Positions 1 through 10,049 of a DNA stretch of 64,000 nt are shown piece after piece. This DNA is from an uncultured Erythrobacter sp. Its GTDB lineage: Bacteria > Pseudomonadota > Alphaproteobacteria > Sphingomonadales > Sphingomonadaceae. Under the pieces are notes generated by a model that searched no databases, was not told where the DNA came from, and was given only the letters and a program-made list of their open reading frames with translations. The number at the start of each line of letters is the position of its first letter. Position 1 is the first letter of the stretch. The translations under genes and the position numbers were made by a program. The stretch covers positions 1,931,501-1,995,500 of the forward strand of contig CANLAD010000001.1 in NCBI GenBank assembly GCA_947488755.1. Direction: 5' to 3'.

Positions 1-1
1 G

Positions 2-789
2 TTTGCGATTAAACACCGCGTAACACCTCCCGATGAGCAAAGGGAGCCGGGCCGGTGGGCAGGGCTAGGCCTTGCAGGCGATCTGCCGACCGGGACCAAT
101 TCCTATGCAGAAGCGGAAGACATTCACGAGCCGCTGGTGATTGACCGCCGGGGTCGCACTCTGGCGCTCAGTGTCTATGGCGAGCCGGATTCGGACTACT
201 ACGAGAACGCCTACGCGCTCGTGGTGGTCGCCGAACCGGACTTGATGAACAATTACGCGATGGCCGATGCCGAGCGCGCAGGGTTGGCGCTGGAGCTGAT
301 CCGAGAAGCGAATTACGATGACATCGAAGCAGTAACATTCGATCTGACGCTCGCGGGTCTGGGCCAGTCGGTCAATCTGCTAACTCTTGCCTTCCAGCCG
401 CCGTTTCTCGCGGCGACCTTGTGCCTCATAATTGCGCTTTTCATCATCGGCTGGCGCGCGTTTCTGCGCTTTGGGCCAAGCGCCGTGCGCACGTCCGCTT
501 TCGCCTATGGAAAGTCGCAGCTTGTCGAAAACAGTGCGGGCCTCATCGTGCGCGCCCGTCGCGCACGGCTCCTTGCCGAGCCTTACGAGAAGCTCAGCCA
601 GCGCCGGATCGCCCGCCTTCTTGGATTGCACAACGCGGCCCCAGTCGAGATCGACGAGGCGCTGGCGACGAGGATGCCCGATGAAGCGTCTTTTTCTAAA
701 CGGGCCGCCGATTTGCAAAAGGCTAAGACAAGCACAGATATTGTCCACGCCACACAGGCGCTCGACGATTTGACGAGGAAATTGAGCAC

Positions 790-793
<4 letters not shown>
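2..793 (+). CDS. DUF4350 domain-containing membrane protein, 5'-truncated by the window edge
   Basis: The frame is open from base 2, so the N-terminus lies outside the window. The visible part is a soluble region, one hydrophobic segment ([18 protein letters not shown]) and a cytoplasmic tail with an Arg-rich stretch. In this family the part before the membrane segment resembles DUF4350, an extracytoplasmic domain commonly encoded just upstream of MoxR/DUF58 genes. The family call rests mainly on this context and topology, since the conserved N-terminal half is missing. The stop overlaps the MoxR start by four bases (ATGA at 790-793), so the two are probably translationally coupled. Specific function is unknown. 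Confidence 0.75.
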
Positions 794-1794
<1,001 letters not shown>

Positions 1795-1799
1795 CACCC

Positions 1800-3140
1800 A
1801 TGCGATTGCCGCGCCCGAATCTGCCTTTGGTGCCGTCCCAACGGGCCGCGTGGATCATCGCAGCGATGGCACCGGTGGCACTGCTGATCGCGGCAGCCTT
1901 GCCGCAGGTATGGTTGGCCGCCCCGGCGTTCGCGATCGTGGTGGTCGTGCTGGTGGTGGTAGACGGTCTGCTGGCCCCTCGCTGCGAGGAATGGGGGATC
2001 GACGCACCCGCCGATACGGAAGTCGGCGAGCCTACCACGCTCGGCATCTATGCGCGCTTCGGCCGAGCGCCAGGTAGCCAGCCCGAAGCCGCCATCGAGT
2101 GCGACCCGCGCCTCGTCCCCGGTGGCAGCGTTTCGATGACGCTGGCCGGCGAACCCGACACGTCGGCCTTCAGCGGTGGGCATCAGGCGCTCCCGACCCG
2201 GCGAGGGACCGCCACTATCACCCGCGCGTGGCTGCGCTGGAGCGGGCCTTTGGGACTGGGTACGCGCCAGACTACAATCGCATCTGACAAAACCGTGCGG
2301 ATCTGGCCCAATCTCGCGCCGGTGCGCAGTCCCGCACTCCAGACCTTCCTGCGCGACGCACAGATCGGGCTGATCGCACGCCGGGTTCGCGGAGAGGGGA
2401 CGCAGTTCGAGGCCCTGTCGGAATACGAACCGGGCATGGACCGCCGCAGGATCGACTGGAAGGCAAGCGCGCGGCACAATCACCTTTACGCCCGCGAGAA
2501 TGAAAGCGAGCGCAACAACCAGATCGTCTTCGCATTCGATTGCGGCCCAGCCATGTGCGAACCGGTGGACGGCATGTCCAGGCTCGACCGGGCGATTACG
2601 GCGGCGCTGACCTGCTCTTATGTCGCGCTCAAGGGCAGCGACCGGGTGGCGCTGTTCGGCTTCGCCCAGCGTCCGCAGGTGATGACCCCGTTCGCCAGCG
2701 ACACGCGCGCTTTCGCTCAGTTGCAGGCAGCCGCAGCCCGCCTCGAATACACCAATGCCGAGCCCAACTTCACGCTCGCGCTGGCAACATTGACGGCGCG
2801 ACTTCATCGCCGATCGCTGATCGTGCTGTTTTCCGATTTTACCGACACCACCGCGGCGGAATTGATGGTCGAAAGCATAGGCAGACTGGTCGAGCGGCAT
2901 CTGGTCATCTTTGTCACCATCGCGGACAGCGAGCTCGAAGACTTCGCGGCGCACGCCCCCGATGACCTGGCCACCCTCGCGCGCAGCGTCACGGCCGATA
3001 CGTTGCTGGGACAGCGCAATCTGGTGCTTCAGCGCCTTCGGAGCCTGGGGGTCGACGTGATCGAGGCGCCGCATCAGGAAATCGGTTACGAGCTGATCGA
3101 CCGCTATCTGCTGATCCGTGGCAAAGAGGCAATCGGATGA
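1800..3140 (+). CDS. DUF58 domain-containing protein (vWA-like MoxR partner)
   Basis: A 446-residue protein with two N-terminal hydrophobic segments (about residues 18-57) and then a soluble region carrying the DUF58 signature EYEPGMDRRRIDWKASARH (about 208-226). The C-terminal half has a degenerate von Willebrand A fold (FAFDCGPAM, then LIVLFSDFTDT). DUF58 proteins are the standard partners of MoxR ATPases, presumably membrane-tethered adaptors or clients. The next gene starts inside its stop codon (ATGA, 3137-3140). No catalytic activity is established for the family. Confidence 0.93.
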   Translation: MRLPRPNLPLVPSQRAAWIIAAMAPVALLIAAALPQVWLAAPAFAIVVVVLVVVDGLLAPRCEEWGIDAPADTEVGEPTTLGIYARFGRAPGSQPEAAIECDPRLVPGGSVSMTLAGEPDTSAFSGGHQALPTRRGTATITRAWLRWSGPLGLGTRQTTIASDKTVRIWPNLAPVRSPALQTFLRDAQIGLIARRVRGEGTQFEALSEYEPGMDRRRIDWKASARHNHLYARENESERNNQIVFAFDCGPAMCEPVDGMSRLDRAITAALTCSYVALKGSDRVALFGFAQRPQVMTPFASDTRAFAQLQAAAARLEYTNAEPNFTLALATLTARLHRRSLIVLFSDFTDTTAAELMVESIGRLVERHLVIFVTIADSELEDFAAHAPDDLATLARSVTADTLLGQRNLVLQRLRSLGVDVIEAPHQEIGYELIDRYLLIRGKEAIG

Positions 3141-4201
3141 AGGCACCGACGCTCAGTCGCTGGTTCGGCCGTTCCGAAATCGCCGCGCCTGCCGATATCG
3201 AGAGCGCAGCTTTGCGCTCGGACCGGTTCCGGCTTGAACGCGAGAGCGACTGGCGGCGGCTCGACCACATCGTATCGCGCATGGAAAAGGGCGGCGTGCG
3301 AAAGGTCGAGGACGACGATCTGCTCGACCTGCCGAAACTCTATCGCATCGCGGCTTCCAGCCTCTCGGTCGCGCGCGAGACCTCGCTCGATGCCGCCACG
3401 ATCCAGTATCTCGAAGGGCTGGTGCAGCGCGCGTGGTTCCAGGTCTACGGCCCGCGCAAAGGATTCTTCCGCTGGTTTCGCGGCTTCGTCTTCGGCGGCT
3501 GGAGCCAGGCCGTTCGCGAAATCTGGCTCGATATCTGCATCGCCCTGTTCGCGATGGTTGCAGGCGCGGTCGTCGGCTGGCTACTGGTCACGCGCGATAC
3601 GGAATGGTATTACCGCCTTGTGCCAGAAGGGCTTGCGGGTAGCCGCATTCCAGGCGCAAGCCGCGAAAATCTGCTGGAGACCGTCGGTACGGCGGACGGC
3701 ACAGTGGGTCTGTCCGCTTTCGCGGCCTACTTGTTCAGCAACAATGCCGGGGTGTGCATCCTTGCTTTCGCGCTGGGCTTTGCGTTCGGCATCCCGTCGC
3801 TGCTGTTGTTGATCCACAACACAGCCATGCTGGGCGCGATGTTGTGGCTGTTCTTCACGGGTGGCGCGGGCATAGAGTTTGCCGCGTGGTTGAGCGTGCA
3901 CGGAACCACGGAGCTGTTCGGCATCCTGCTATCGGGTGCGGCAGGGCTTCATATCGGGCGCTCGATGGCATTCCCGGGACAGCTTTCAGTGCTCGATGCG
4001 GCCGCGCATAGCGGGCGACGTGCTGCGGTGGTGATGGTCGGCGTCGTCATCATGATGATCGTTGCCGGTGTACTTGAAGCCTTTCCGCGTCAGCTTGTTG
4101 CCGGCACGCAGGACCGCTTCGTAATCGGCGGCGCGTTCCTCGCCTTCTGGCTTGCCTACTTCTTTCTGTACCGCCCGCCCGCAGCTGCGAGCGGCTCGTG
4201 A
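3137..4201 (+). CDS. SpoIIM-like (stage II sporulation protein M family) membrane protein
   Basis: A 354-residue protein with about 110 soluble N-terminal residues followed by five or six hydrophobic segments, for example LDICIALFAMVAGAVVGWLL, VCILAFALGFAFGIPSLLLL and VVMVGVVIMMIVAGVLEAF. The internal NNAGVCILAFALGFAFGIP / HGTTELFGILLSGAAGLHIG pattern is characteristic of the SpoIIM/DUF95 family. The name comes from Bacillus sporulation, but family members occur widely in non-sporulating Gram-negatives next to MoxR, DUF58 and RDD genes, exactly as here. Start and stop codons overlap both neighbours by four bases, so it belongs to one translationally coupled operon. Possibly a transport or membrane-organising component. 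Confidence 0.9.
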   Translation: MKAPTLSRWFGRSEIAAPADIESAALRSDRFRLERESDWRRLDHIVSRMEKGGVRKVEDDDLLDLPKLYRIAASSLSVARETSLDAATIQYLEGLVQRAWFQVYGPRKGFFRWFRGFVFGGWSQAVREIWLDICIALFAMVAGAVVGWLLVTRDTEWYYRLVPEGLAGSRIPGASRENLLETVGTADGTVGLSAFAAYLFSNNAGVCILAFALGFAFGIPSLLLLIHNTAMLGAMLWLFFTGGAGIEFAAWLSVHGTTELFGILLSGAAGLHIGRSMAFPGQLSVLDAAAHSGRRAAVVMVGVVIMMIVAGVLEAFPRQLVAGTQDRFVIGGAFLAFWLAYFFLYRPPAAASGS

Positions 4202-5115
4202 GCACCGCTGCCAGAGCAATGGAGCCCTCCCGGCGCGCGCGCATTCTGGTGACGCCCGAAGGCATCGCCATGCCGGTGACGGTTGCATCACGCGGCGCGC
4301 GGGTGGGCGCACTGATCCTCGATTTTATCATAATCGCCGTCGCGACTGCAGCTCTGCTTCTGTTTCTAATTTTTACCGTAGGCGATCTGTTCGAGGAATT
4401 GAGGCGCTCTGGCGAAGACATGGTGAATGGCGCGGCGGAGTTCGTTTACGTTCTACTCGTCATCTTCTTCTTCCTTGCACGATATGCCTATTTTCTCGCA
4501 TTCGAACTCGGTCCGCGCGGGGCAACGCCGGGAAAACGGCTCGTTGGCATTCGCGTGGCGACGCGTGACGGGGGACGACTGACGCCCGAAGCGGTGGTCG
4601 CTCGCAACCTTCTGCGCGATATCGAGCTGTTCATGCCGATCGGGTTTCTGCAAACGGCACCGGCAGGCCAGCAAGGTGCGTATGGTCTGGCGGCGCTGAC
4701 GTGGTTCCTAGTCTTCATGGCGTTCCCGTTCTTCAACAAGGACGCGCTGCGAGCGGGCGACGTGATTGCGGGCACCTGGGTGGTCGAAGCGCCGCGCACC
4801 AAGCTAGCCGATGCACTTTCCACACAAGGGGCCGCAGCAAAGGGCGCGAGCGATGTGACCGGCGCGCGCTATGAATTCGGGGCCTCGGAGCTGTCGGTGT
4901 ATGGCGAACACGAATTGCAGACGCTGGAGCGGATGCTGCGCGAAGATCAGCCCAAAGCGCTGGAAGCGGTCCACGCGGCGATCTGCCGCAAGATCGGCTG
5001 GGATCCCGGCGCTGGCGATGAGCGCGCGTTCCTCGAGGCGTTCTATGCCCAGTTGCGCGCGAAGCTGGAAACCGACATGCGCTTTGGCAAGCGCAAGGCG
5101 GACAAGCACTCATGA
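4198..5115 (+). CDS. RDD family membrane protein
   Basis: A 305-residue protein starting with GTG that overlaps the previous stop (GTGA). The RDD core is visible: a first membrane segment ending VGALILDFIIIAVATAALLL, a second before FELGPRGATPGKRLVGIRV, and the third region ALTWFLVFMAFPFFNKDALRAGDVIAGTWVV. About 110 cytoplasmic C-terminal residues follow, an extension beyond the RDD domain with no motif I recognise. Some RDD proteins have been linked to sodium/proton or lipid-related transport; the role here is unproven. It sits fifth in the MoxR operon, and the beta-lactamase start overlaps its stop by four bases. Confidence 0.9.
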   Translation: MSTAARAMEPSRRARILVTPEGIAMPVTVASRGARVGALILDFIIIAVATAALLLFLIFTVGDLFEELRRSGEDMVNGAAEFVYVLLVIFFFLARYAYFLAFELGPRGATPGKRLVGIRVATRDGGRLTPEAVVARNLLRDIELFMPIGFLQTAPAGQQGAYGLAALTWFLVFMAFPFFNKDALRAGDVIAGTWVVEAPRTKLADALSTQGAAAKGASDVTGARYEFGASELSVYGEHELQTLERMLREDQPKALEAVHAAICRKIGWDPGAGDERAFLEAFYAQLRAKLETDMRFGKRKADKHS

Positions 5116-6068
5116 CGATCGATCGACGCAATTTCATCGCGGGAAGCCTGGCATCGGGCATAGTCGCGAGCGGCTGCGCCGTGCAGATGCCCGAAATCGA
5201 CCCGCCCGAATTCAGCCCGGCTGGGCGCTTCGTCGCGGGCCTGCGTCAGATCGAAGGCGAAGCGAACGGCACGTTGGGTGCCGAGTTCTACAATACCGAT
5301 ACCGGCGCATCAGTGGGCCTCAACCGCTATCGCCGGTTCGGGCACTGTTCGTCGTTCAAACTGTCGCTCGCCGCGATGGTGCTGGCGATGGATGCAGCTG
5401 GCGAGATCGACGCGGACCGGTTTGTGCGTTGGAGCGAGGACGATCTGATGTCGGTTTCGCCCTTCACCACGCGGCGGCTGGCAGAAGGGGCGGGCCTGCG
5501 CGAGCTGGCCGGGTTCACGCAGAAATATTCGGACAACGCTGCGGCGAACATCCTGCTGCGCGAACTGGGCGGACCGGCGGCGCTGACCGCCTTCTGGCGC
5601 TCGATCGGCGATAATGTCAGCCGTCTCGACCGCTATGAGCCGGAGCTCAACGATGTTCCGGTGACCGAATACCGGGACACCACCTCGCCGTTCGCGATGG
5701 CGCGCACGGTCGCGCGGCTGGCCTATGGCGATGTGCTACCACCAGCGGCGCGTGAGACGCTGCGGCAGTGGATGGTCGATACGCCGACCGGCGCACGGCG
5801 GGTGCGCGCAGGGTTGCCGGAGGGATGGCGCGCGGGTGACAAGACCGGCACCTCGATCTGGCCGGGTATTCAGCATATCTATGTTGATATCGGGTTTGTG
5901 GAACCAGCGCCCGGGGACGCTGAAATGCGCGCGCCGGTGACTTTCGCGACCTATTTCCGCGCCAATGAGGCGTATGACGGGATGAACCCCGAAGCGGAAG
6001 CAGTATTGGCCAAGGTGGGGGAATTGTTGGCGGAGTTTGCTGAAGAGCAGGATGATTGGCCGTTCTAG
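5112..6068 (+). CDS. class A beta-lactamase (serine hydrolase), Tat/lipoprotein-type export signal
   Basis: A 318-residue enzyme carrying all class A signatures: SSFK (nucleophile Ser80, Lys83), SDN (140-142), ExxLN (EPELN, general base Glu176 and Asn180) and KTG (244-246). It should hydrolyse beta-lactams in the periplasm by acyl-enzyme formation and Glu-activated water. The N-terminus is MTIDRRNFIAG followed by a hydrophobic stretch and VASGC: a twin-arginine motif directly before a lipobox-like Cys22, suggesting a Tat-exported and possibly lipidated enzyme. The start codon overlaps the RDD stop (ATGA), so it is coupled to the MoxR operon rather than to an AmpR-type regulator. The antibiotic spectrum cannot be read from sequence alone. 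Confidence 0.95.
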   Translation: MTIDRRNFIAGSLASGIVASGCAVQMPEIDPPEFSPAGRFVAGLRQIEGEANGTLGAEFYNTDTGASVGLNRYRRFGHCSSFKLSLAAMVLAMDAAGEIDADRFVRWSEDDLMSVSPFTTRRLAEGAGLRELAGFTQKYSDNAAANILLRELGGPAALTAFWRSIGDNVSRLDRYEPELNDVPVTEYRDTTSPFAMARTVARLAYGDVLPPAARETLRQWMVDTPTGARRVRAGLPEGWRAGDKTGTSIWPGIQHIYVDIGFVEPAPGDAEMRAPVTFATYFRANEAYDGMNPEAEAVLAKVGELLAEFAEEQDDWPF

Positions 6069-6077
6069 CCCCGCATT

Positions 6078-7190
6078 CTAATCCTCCGCGAAGATCGCCA
6101 CTTCGTTCACGCCCTCGCTGGTAGCGCGGCCACGATACATGCCGGTGGTATTGAAGCTGTAGAGCGCATGGCCTTCGGGAGTGACGAGGATCACGCCGCC
6201 GTCGCCGCCCAGTTCCTTGACCTCAGCCATGACGTCGTCGGCGATCCTTTGAGCTCTTTTGCCGAGATCGCCAAGAAGCATCGCCTTGGCCCCATCCATT
6301 GTCATATCTGACTTAGACGCCGCCGTGGCTTTCTGCTCGAGCGAAGCATCTATGGTCCAGCCGGTTCCTCCCGCGCGCAGCAGAGTGCAAATCTCCTGCG
6401 CCACGCCAACGCGAATGAAATACTCACCCCAGCCCGTCGCCGACACTGCGCAGCTACGATTATCCGCATAAGTCCCGGCACCAATCACTGGAGCGTCGCC
6501 GATCCGACCCCAGCGCTTGCCAGTCATGCCGCCGGTCGAAGTGCCCGCTGCGAGATCGCCGTTTTGGTCCAGCGCCACCGCGCCTACGGTGCCGAATTTG
6601 TGATCGACGTCCAGCGCCGACATTTGTTCTGCCTTCATCCGTTCGAGCGATTTCCGCCGCGCTTCGGTCGCGAACCATTCGGGCGGGGCGGTCTCGATAT
6701 CCTGCGTGGAGGCGAACTCTTCCGCGCCCTCCCCCATCAGGAACACGTGCGGGCTTTCGATTCGGACCGCGTCGGCCAGCAGGATCGGGTTCTTGATGCT
6801 CGTCACCCCCGTCACCGCGCCCGCACTGCGATCCCGTCCGTCCATGATCGAGGCGTCGAGCTCGTTCACCCCGTCCCAGGTAAACACCGCGCCGCGCCCG
6901 GCATTGAACAGCGGATCATCCTCCAGCGGAACGATAGCCGCCTTCACCGCATCCATCGCGCTGCCGCCATCGGCAAGGATAGCCGCACCCGCATCAAGCG
7001 CCATTTGCAGCGAAGCTTCATATTGCGCGCGCCGTTCGGGCGTCATCCTGTCGGGGTCGAGCGTGCCTGCCCCGCCGTGGATCGCGATCGACCAGCGCGG
7101 TTCGGCTGCCTCATGCGCCTCGGCATGAGCGAGCGAGGGAACGAGTGCGACAAGCGCCACCGCGAAAACGTGAGAGACAAAGTTTTTCAT
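6078..7190 (-). CDS. isoaspartyl peptidase / L-asparaginase (Ntn hydrolase), secreted
   Basis: A 370-residue type 2 asparaginase / beta-aspartyl peptidase. The enzyme is autocleaved before Thr201 in FGTVGAVALD to release the N-terminal nucleophile of the beta subunit. Substrate-binding elements IHGGAGT (37-43), NAGRGAVF and GTSTGGMTGKRWGRIGD are present. The ATG at 7190 was chosen because it begins a clear signal peptide (MKNFVSHVFAVALVALVPSLAHAEA), so the enzyme is likely periplasmic. It removes isoaspartyl residues from damaged peptides or hydrolyses Asn. It points away from the beta-lactamase and converges on it with a gap of nine bases. Confidence 0.95.
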   Translation of the reverse strand: MKNFVSHVFAVALVALVPSLAHAEAHEAAEPRWSIAIHGGAGTLDPDRMTPERRAQYEASLQMALDAGAAILADGGSAMDAVKAAIVPLEDDPLFNAGRGAVFTWDGVNELDASIMDGRDRSAGAVTGVTSIKNPILLADAVRIESPHVFLMGEGAEEFASTQDIETAPPEWFATEARRKSLERMKAEQMSALDVDHKFGTVGAVALDQNGDLAAGTSTGGMTGKRWGRIGDAPVIGAGTYADNRSCAVSATGWGEYFIRVGVAQEICTLLRAGGTGWTIDASLEQKATAASKSDMTMDGAKAMLLGDLGKRAQRIADDVMAEVKELGGDGGVILVTPEGHALYSFNTTGMYRGRATSEGVNEVAIFAED

Positions 7191-7236
7191 AGCGTAGTGG
7201 CTAACCCATTCCTGTTTTTCGGACCAGTAGGACGGT

Positions 7237-8187
7237 TCATTCGTCAAGAAATCGGCGCAGAAGACGCATCGTGTCTTTCGCCTCGCGCGTCGGGACGATC
7301 GCCATGAAGACATGCGGCGCGCCCTGATATTCATAGAGCTTCGCGTCGACGCCCGCTTCGCGCAGCCGTGCGACAAAGCTTCGGGAGTCCACGATGAACA
7401 GGTCATGCCGCCCGGTCCAGATGCGCGTTGGCGGCAGCAGCGTAAGGTCCGCTTCGGGTGTATAGAGCGGGCTGAACTGCGCGGTTCGCGGATCATGCTC
7501 ACCAACCAGCATCTGTCCACATGATCGCAACGTCCCGATCTTGAGCATGATGTCATGCGGCTCGACCTCGGCAATCGCGGGATCGCGCAAGGTCAGGTCC
7601 AGCCACGGCGCGAACAGGGCCAGCTTGCCCGGCTGTGGGCCGCCCGCCCTCGCCAGCCGCAGCGCCAGGCTGAGCGCCATATGCCCGCCCGCGCTGTCGC
7701 CGTTCAGCACGATCCGCGCCGGATCATGCTCGCCCGCGAGCTTTGCAAACGCCGCATCCGCGACCGAATCCTGCTCTGCATAAGGCGCTTCGGGTACGAC
7801 GGGGTAGAGTGGCACCGATACGCTCACCCCGCATGTCTCAACCATCGCGGCGACGAGCGGCCAATGTACCTTGAACATCGGCAGGACAAAGCCGCCGCCG
7901 TGGAAGTAGAGCATATGCCATTCGCCCATCTCTGATTTGGGCGGCGCCGCCTTTGGATGGAGGGTAACGACCGGATGCCCAGCCGCTTCCCAACGCTCGA
8001 CGCGAAACCTTTTCTCGAACTTGGCGGGCATGGGCGCGTCGCGCGGGACATCGCGCTTAGCCATGTAGGCTTCGAATTCTTCGGCAGTGTGCGGGAAAAC
8101 CGGCTTGCGCCGCGCCATCACCCACTTGACCGCGCGCATCAGCAGGCTCGGATTGGCGCTGCGCAGGTGCGTCCCTGTGTCCGTCAT
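7237..8187 (-). CDS. alpha/beta hydrolase, hormone-sensitive-lipase-like esterase
   Basis: A 316-residue carboxylesterase of the HSL (family IV) group. The oxyanion-hole motif HGGG lies in LYFHGGGFVLP, the nucleophile elbow is GDSAGG, the acid is Asp in TGRHDLFIVD, and the base is His in GAPHVF. It likely hydrolyses short to medium acyl esters; the natural substrate is unknown. The ATG at 8187 was chosen because GGGGGAG lies six bases upstream. There is no signal peptide, so it is cytoplasmic. It is transcribed in the same direction as the isoaspartyl peptidase and divergently from ispG. Confidence 0.93.
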   Translation of the reverse strand: MTDTGTHLRSANPSLLMRAVKWVMARRKPVFPHTAEEFEAYMAKRDVPRDAPMPAKFEKRFRVERWEAAGHPVVTLHPKAAPPKSEMGEWHMLYFHGGGFVLPMFKVHWPLVAAMVETCGVSVSVPLYPVVPEAPYAEQDSVADAAFAKLAGEHDPARIVLNGDSAGGHMALSLALRLARAGGPQPGKLALFAPWLDLTLRDPAIAEVEPHDIMLKIGTLRSCGQMLVGEHDPRTAQFSPLYTPEADLTLLPPTRIWTGRHDLFIVDSRSFVARLREAGVDAKLYEYQGAPHVFMAIVPTREAKDTMRLLRRFLDE

Positions 8188-8290
8188 CGAAGCTCCCCCA
8201 TCAGCGTCGCAGCGTGAACGAATCTCGCTCACCGTCAAGCCGCGCCGGTTGTCATTGCCCCTTCACCCGCCCTCCCCTATATGACGCGTC

Positions 8291-9439
8291 ATGTCTTCCG
8301 TAAGGCCCTGGCGCGATATCGAACGGCGCAAATGTCGCCAGATCATGGTCGGCGATGTGCCGGTGGGCGGCGATGCGCCGATTACCGTGCAGACCATGAC
8401 CAACACCCCCACAGAAGATGCGGTGGCGACGATCGATCAGATCCGTCGCTGCGAAGAGGTCGGGTGCGACATCATCCGCGTCTCCTGCCCGACCGAGGAA
8501 TCGACCGCAGCCTTCGGCAAGATTACCAAAGCAGCACGCATTCCGGTGGTCGCAGACATTCATTTTCATTATAAGCGCGCGCTCGAAGCCGCCGATGCGG
8601 GCGCAGCGTGCCTGCGGATCAATCCGGGCAATATCGGCTCGTCCGAGCGCGTCGCCGAAGTGGTGCGCGCGGCCAAGACCAATGGCTGCGCGATCCGCAT
8701 TGGCGTGAACGCGGGCAGTCTGGAAAAGCACTTGCTCGAGAAATACGGCGAACCATGCCCCGAGGCGCTGATCGAAAGCGCGCTCGACCATATCAAGCTG
8801 TTGCAGGACCACGACTTCCACGAATTCAAAGTCGCGGTGAAGGCCTCCGATGTGTTCCTCGCCGTTGCCGCCTATCATGGCCTTGCCGAAGCGGTGGATT
8901 GCCCGCTGCATATCGGCATTACCGAAGCGGGCGGCATCGTCGGCGGGACGGTGAAGTCCTCGATCGGCCTTGGCGCGCTGCTGTGGGCAGGGATCGGCGA
9001 CACGGTGCGCGTCTCGCTGTCGGCAGAACCCGAGCACGAGGTGAAGGTCGGCTATGAGATGCTGAAAGCTCTCGGCCTGCGCACGCGCGGGGTTCGGGTC
9101 GTATCGTGCCCGAGCTGTTCGCGGCAGGGCTTCGACGTGATCCGCACCGTCGAAACATTGGAAAAGCGGCTTGAACATATCAAGACACCCATGAGCCTCA
9201 GCGTGCTTGGCTGCGTGGTCAATGGCCCCGGCGAAGCACGCGAAACCGATATCGGGCTGACCGGCGGTGGCAATGGCAAGCACATGGTCTACCTTTCGGG
9301 CATGAAGGCGCACGCCATCGAGGACGAGGCGATGCTCAACCACATCGTCAAGCTGGTCGAGGACAAGGCCGCGCGGATCGAGGCGGGGGATGATATTGCC
9401 TTCGATCCCCACGCCGCACCGGCCGAAGCGGCGGAGTAA
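8291..9439 (+). CDS. ispG: (E)-4-hydroxy-3-methylbut-2-enyl-diphosphate synthase
   Basis: A 382-residue IspG/GcpE enzyme of the MEP isoprenoid pathway. It reductively converts methylerythritol cyclodiphosphate to HMBPP using a [4Fe-4S] cluster. Cluster ligands are Cys273 and Cys276 (SCPSCSRQG) and Cys308 with Glu315 ([16 protein letters not shown]). The N-terminal TIM barrel has [11 protein letters not shown] and [10 protein letters not shown]. This is the shorter bacterial form without the plant-type insert. The start is the ATG giving [14 protein letters not shown] divergent short intergenic region separates it from the esterase gene. Confidence 0.97.
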   Translation: MSSVRPWRDIERRKCRQIMVGDVPVGGDAPITVQTMTNTPTEDAVATIDQIRRCEEVGCDIIRVSCPTEESTAAFGKITKAARIPVVADIHFHYKRALEAADAGAACLRINPGNIGSSERVAEVVRAAKTNGCAIRIGVNAGSLEKHLLEKYGEPCPEALIESALDHIKLLQDHDFHEFKVAVKASDVFLAVAAYHGLAEAVDCPLHIGITEAGGIVGGTVKSSIGLGALLWAGIGDTVRVSLSAEPEHEVKVGYEMLKALGLRTRGVRVVSCPSCSRQGFDVIRTVETLEKRLEHIKTPMSLSVLGCVVNGPGEARETDIGLTGGGNGKHMVYLSGMKAHAIEDEAMLNHIVKLVEDKAARIEAGDDIAFDPHAAPAEAAE

Positions 9440-9475
9440 TTGTCGGCGGTAGCAAGAAGTGCTACCGAATCGGTT

Positions 9476-9745
9476 ATGGGTAAAGCCGAGAAGATATCTA
9501 TATCGTTGACCGACGAGTTGCTCGCTGAGGTGCAGAGCGCGGTGGCTTCAGGGCATTACGCGTCCACAAGCGAAGTCGTGCGCGAGGCGCTGCGCGCCTG
9601 GCGCGAACAGCGCAGCCGGAAAGAGGCGGCCATCGCCGAGCTCAAGCTGCTGATCGCCGAGGCGGAGGCGAGCGGGTACAAGCCTTACGGCGGTGTAGAT
9701 AATCTGATCGCGCGCAAGCGTGCCGAGTTCCTCACGAAAGAATGA
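9476..9745 (+). CDS. parD: ParD-type ribbon-helix-helix antitoxin
   Basis: An 89-residue protein whose first half is a ribbon-helix-helix DNA-binding domain: the strand KISISLTDELLAEV, then GHYASTSEVVREALRAWRE, the classic ParD/CopG pattern. The C-terminal half (ELKLLIAEAEASGYKPYGG) is the charged helix that wraps the toxin. ATG at 9476 fits the domain boundary better than upstream alternative starts. The stop overlaps the parE start by four bases. It should autorepress the pair with ParE as corepressor. Confidence 0.93.
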   Translation: MGKAEKISISLTDELLAEVQSAVASGHYASTSEVVREALRAWREQRSRKEAAIAELKLLIAEAEASGYKPYGGVDNLIARKRAEFLTKE

Positions 9746-10041
9746 CGTGCGAGCTGTTTTGGTCTTCAGCCGCCGAGCGCGACCTCGAAGAAATTTGGGA
9801 CCATATCGCTGAAAGTGATATCGCAGCCGCCGACCGTACGGTTCGCAAGGTGGGCGAGCTTCTGACACTCTTAGGCGAAACGCCTAAGATGGGGCGTCAG
9901 GCGACCGAAATCGACCACGACTGGCGTATCTTAGTGCGAGCGCCTTACCTGATTTTCTACCACCATAATGAACGGAGCGAGCGGATCGAGATTGCGCGCA
10001 TTGTACACGAACGCCGCGATCTTGCGGCCCTGCTCGACTGA
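9742..10041 (+). CDS. parE: ParE/RelE-superfamily toxin
   Basis: A 99-residue RelE/ParE fold protein: [20 protein letters not shown] at the N-terminus, GETPKMGRQ in the centre, and [32 protein letters not shown] at the C-terminus, the standard ParE layout. ParE members poison DNA gyrase, whereas RelE members cleave mRNA. The absence of the RelE catalytic set and the ParD partner favour the gyrase type. Start overlaps parD (ATGA). Both proteins look intact. The pair sits between ispG and a deacetylase gene, probably a small mobile insertion into a housekeeping region. Confidence 0.92.
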   Translation: MTCELFWSSAAERDLEEIWDHIAESDIAAADRTVRKVGELLTLLGETPKMGRQATEIDHDWRILVRAPYLIFYHHNERSERIEIARIVHERRDLAALLD

Positions 10042-10049
10042 CCCCGCCC

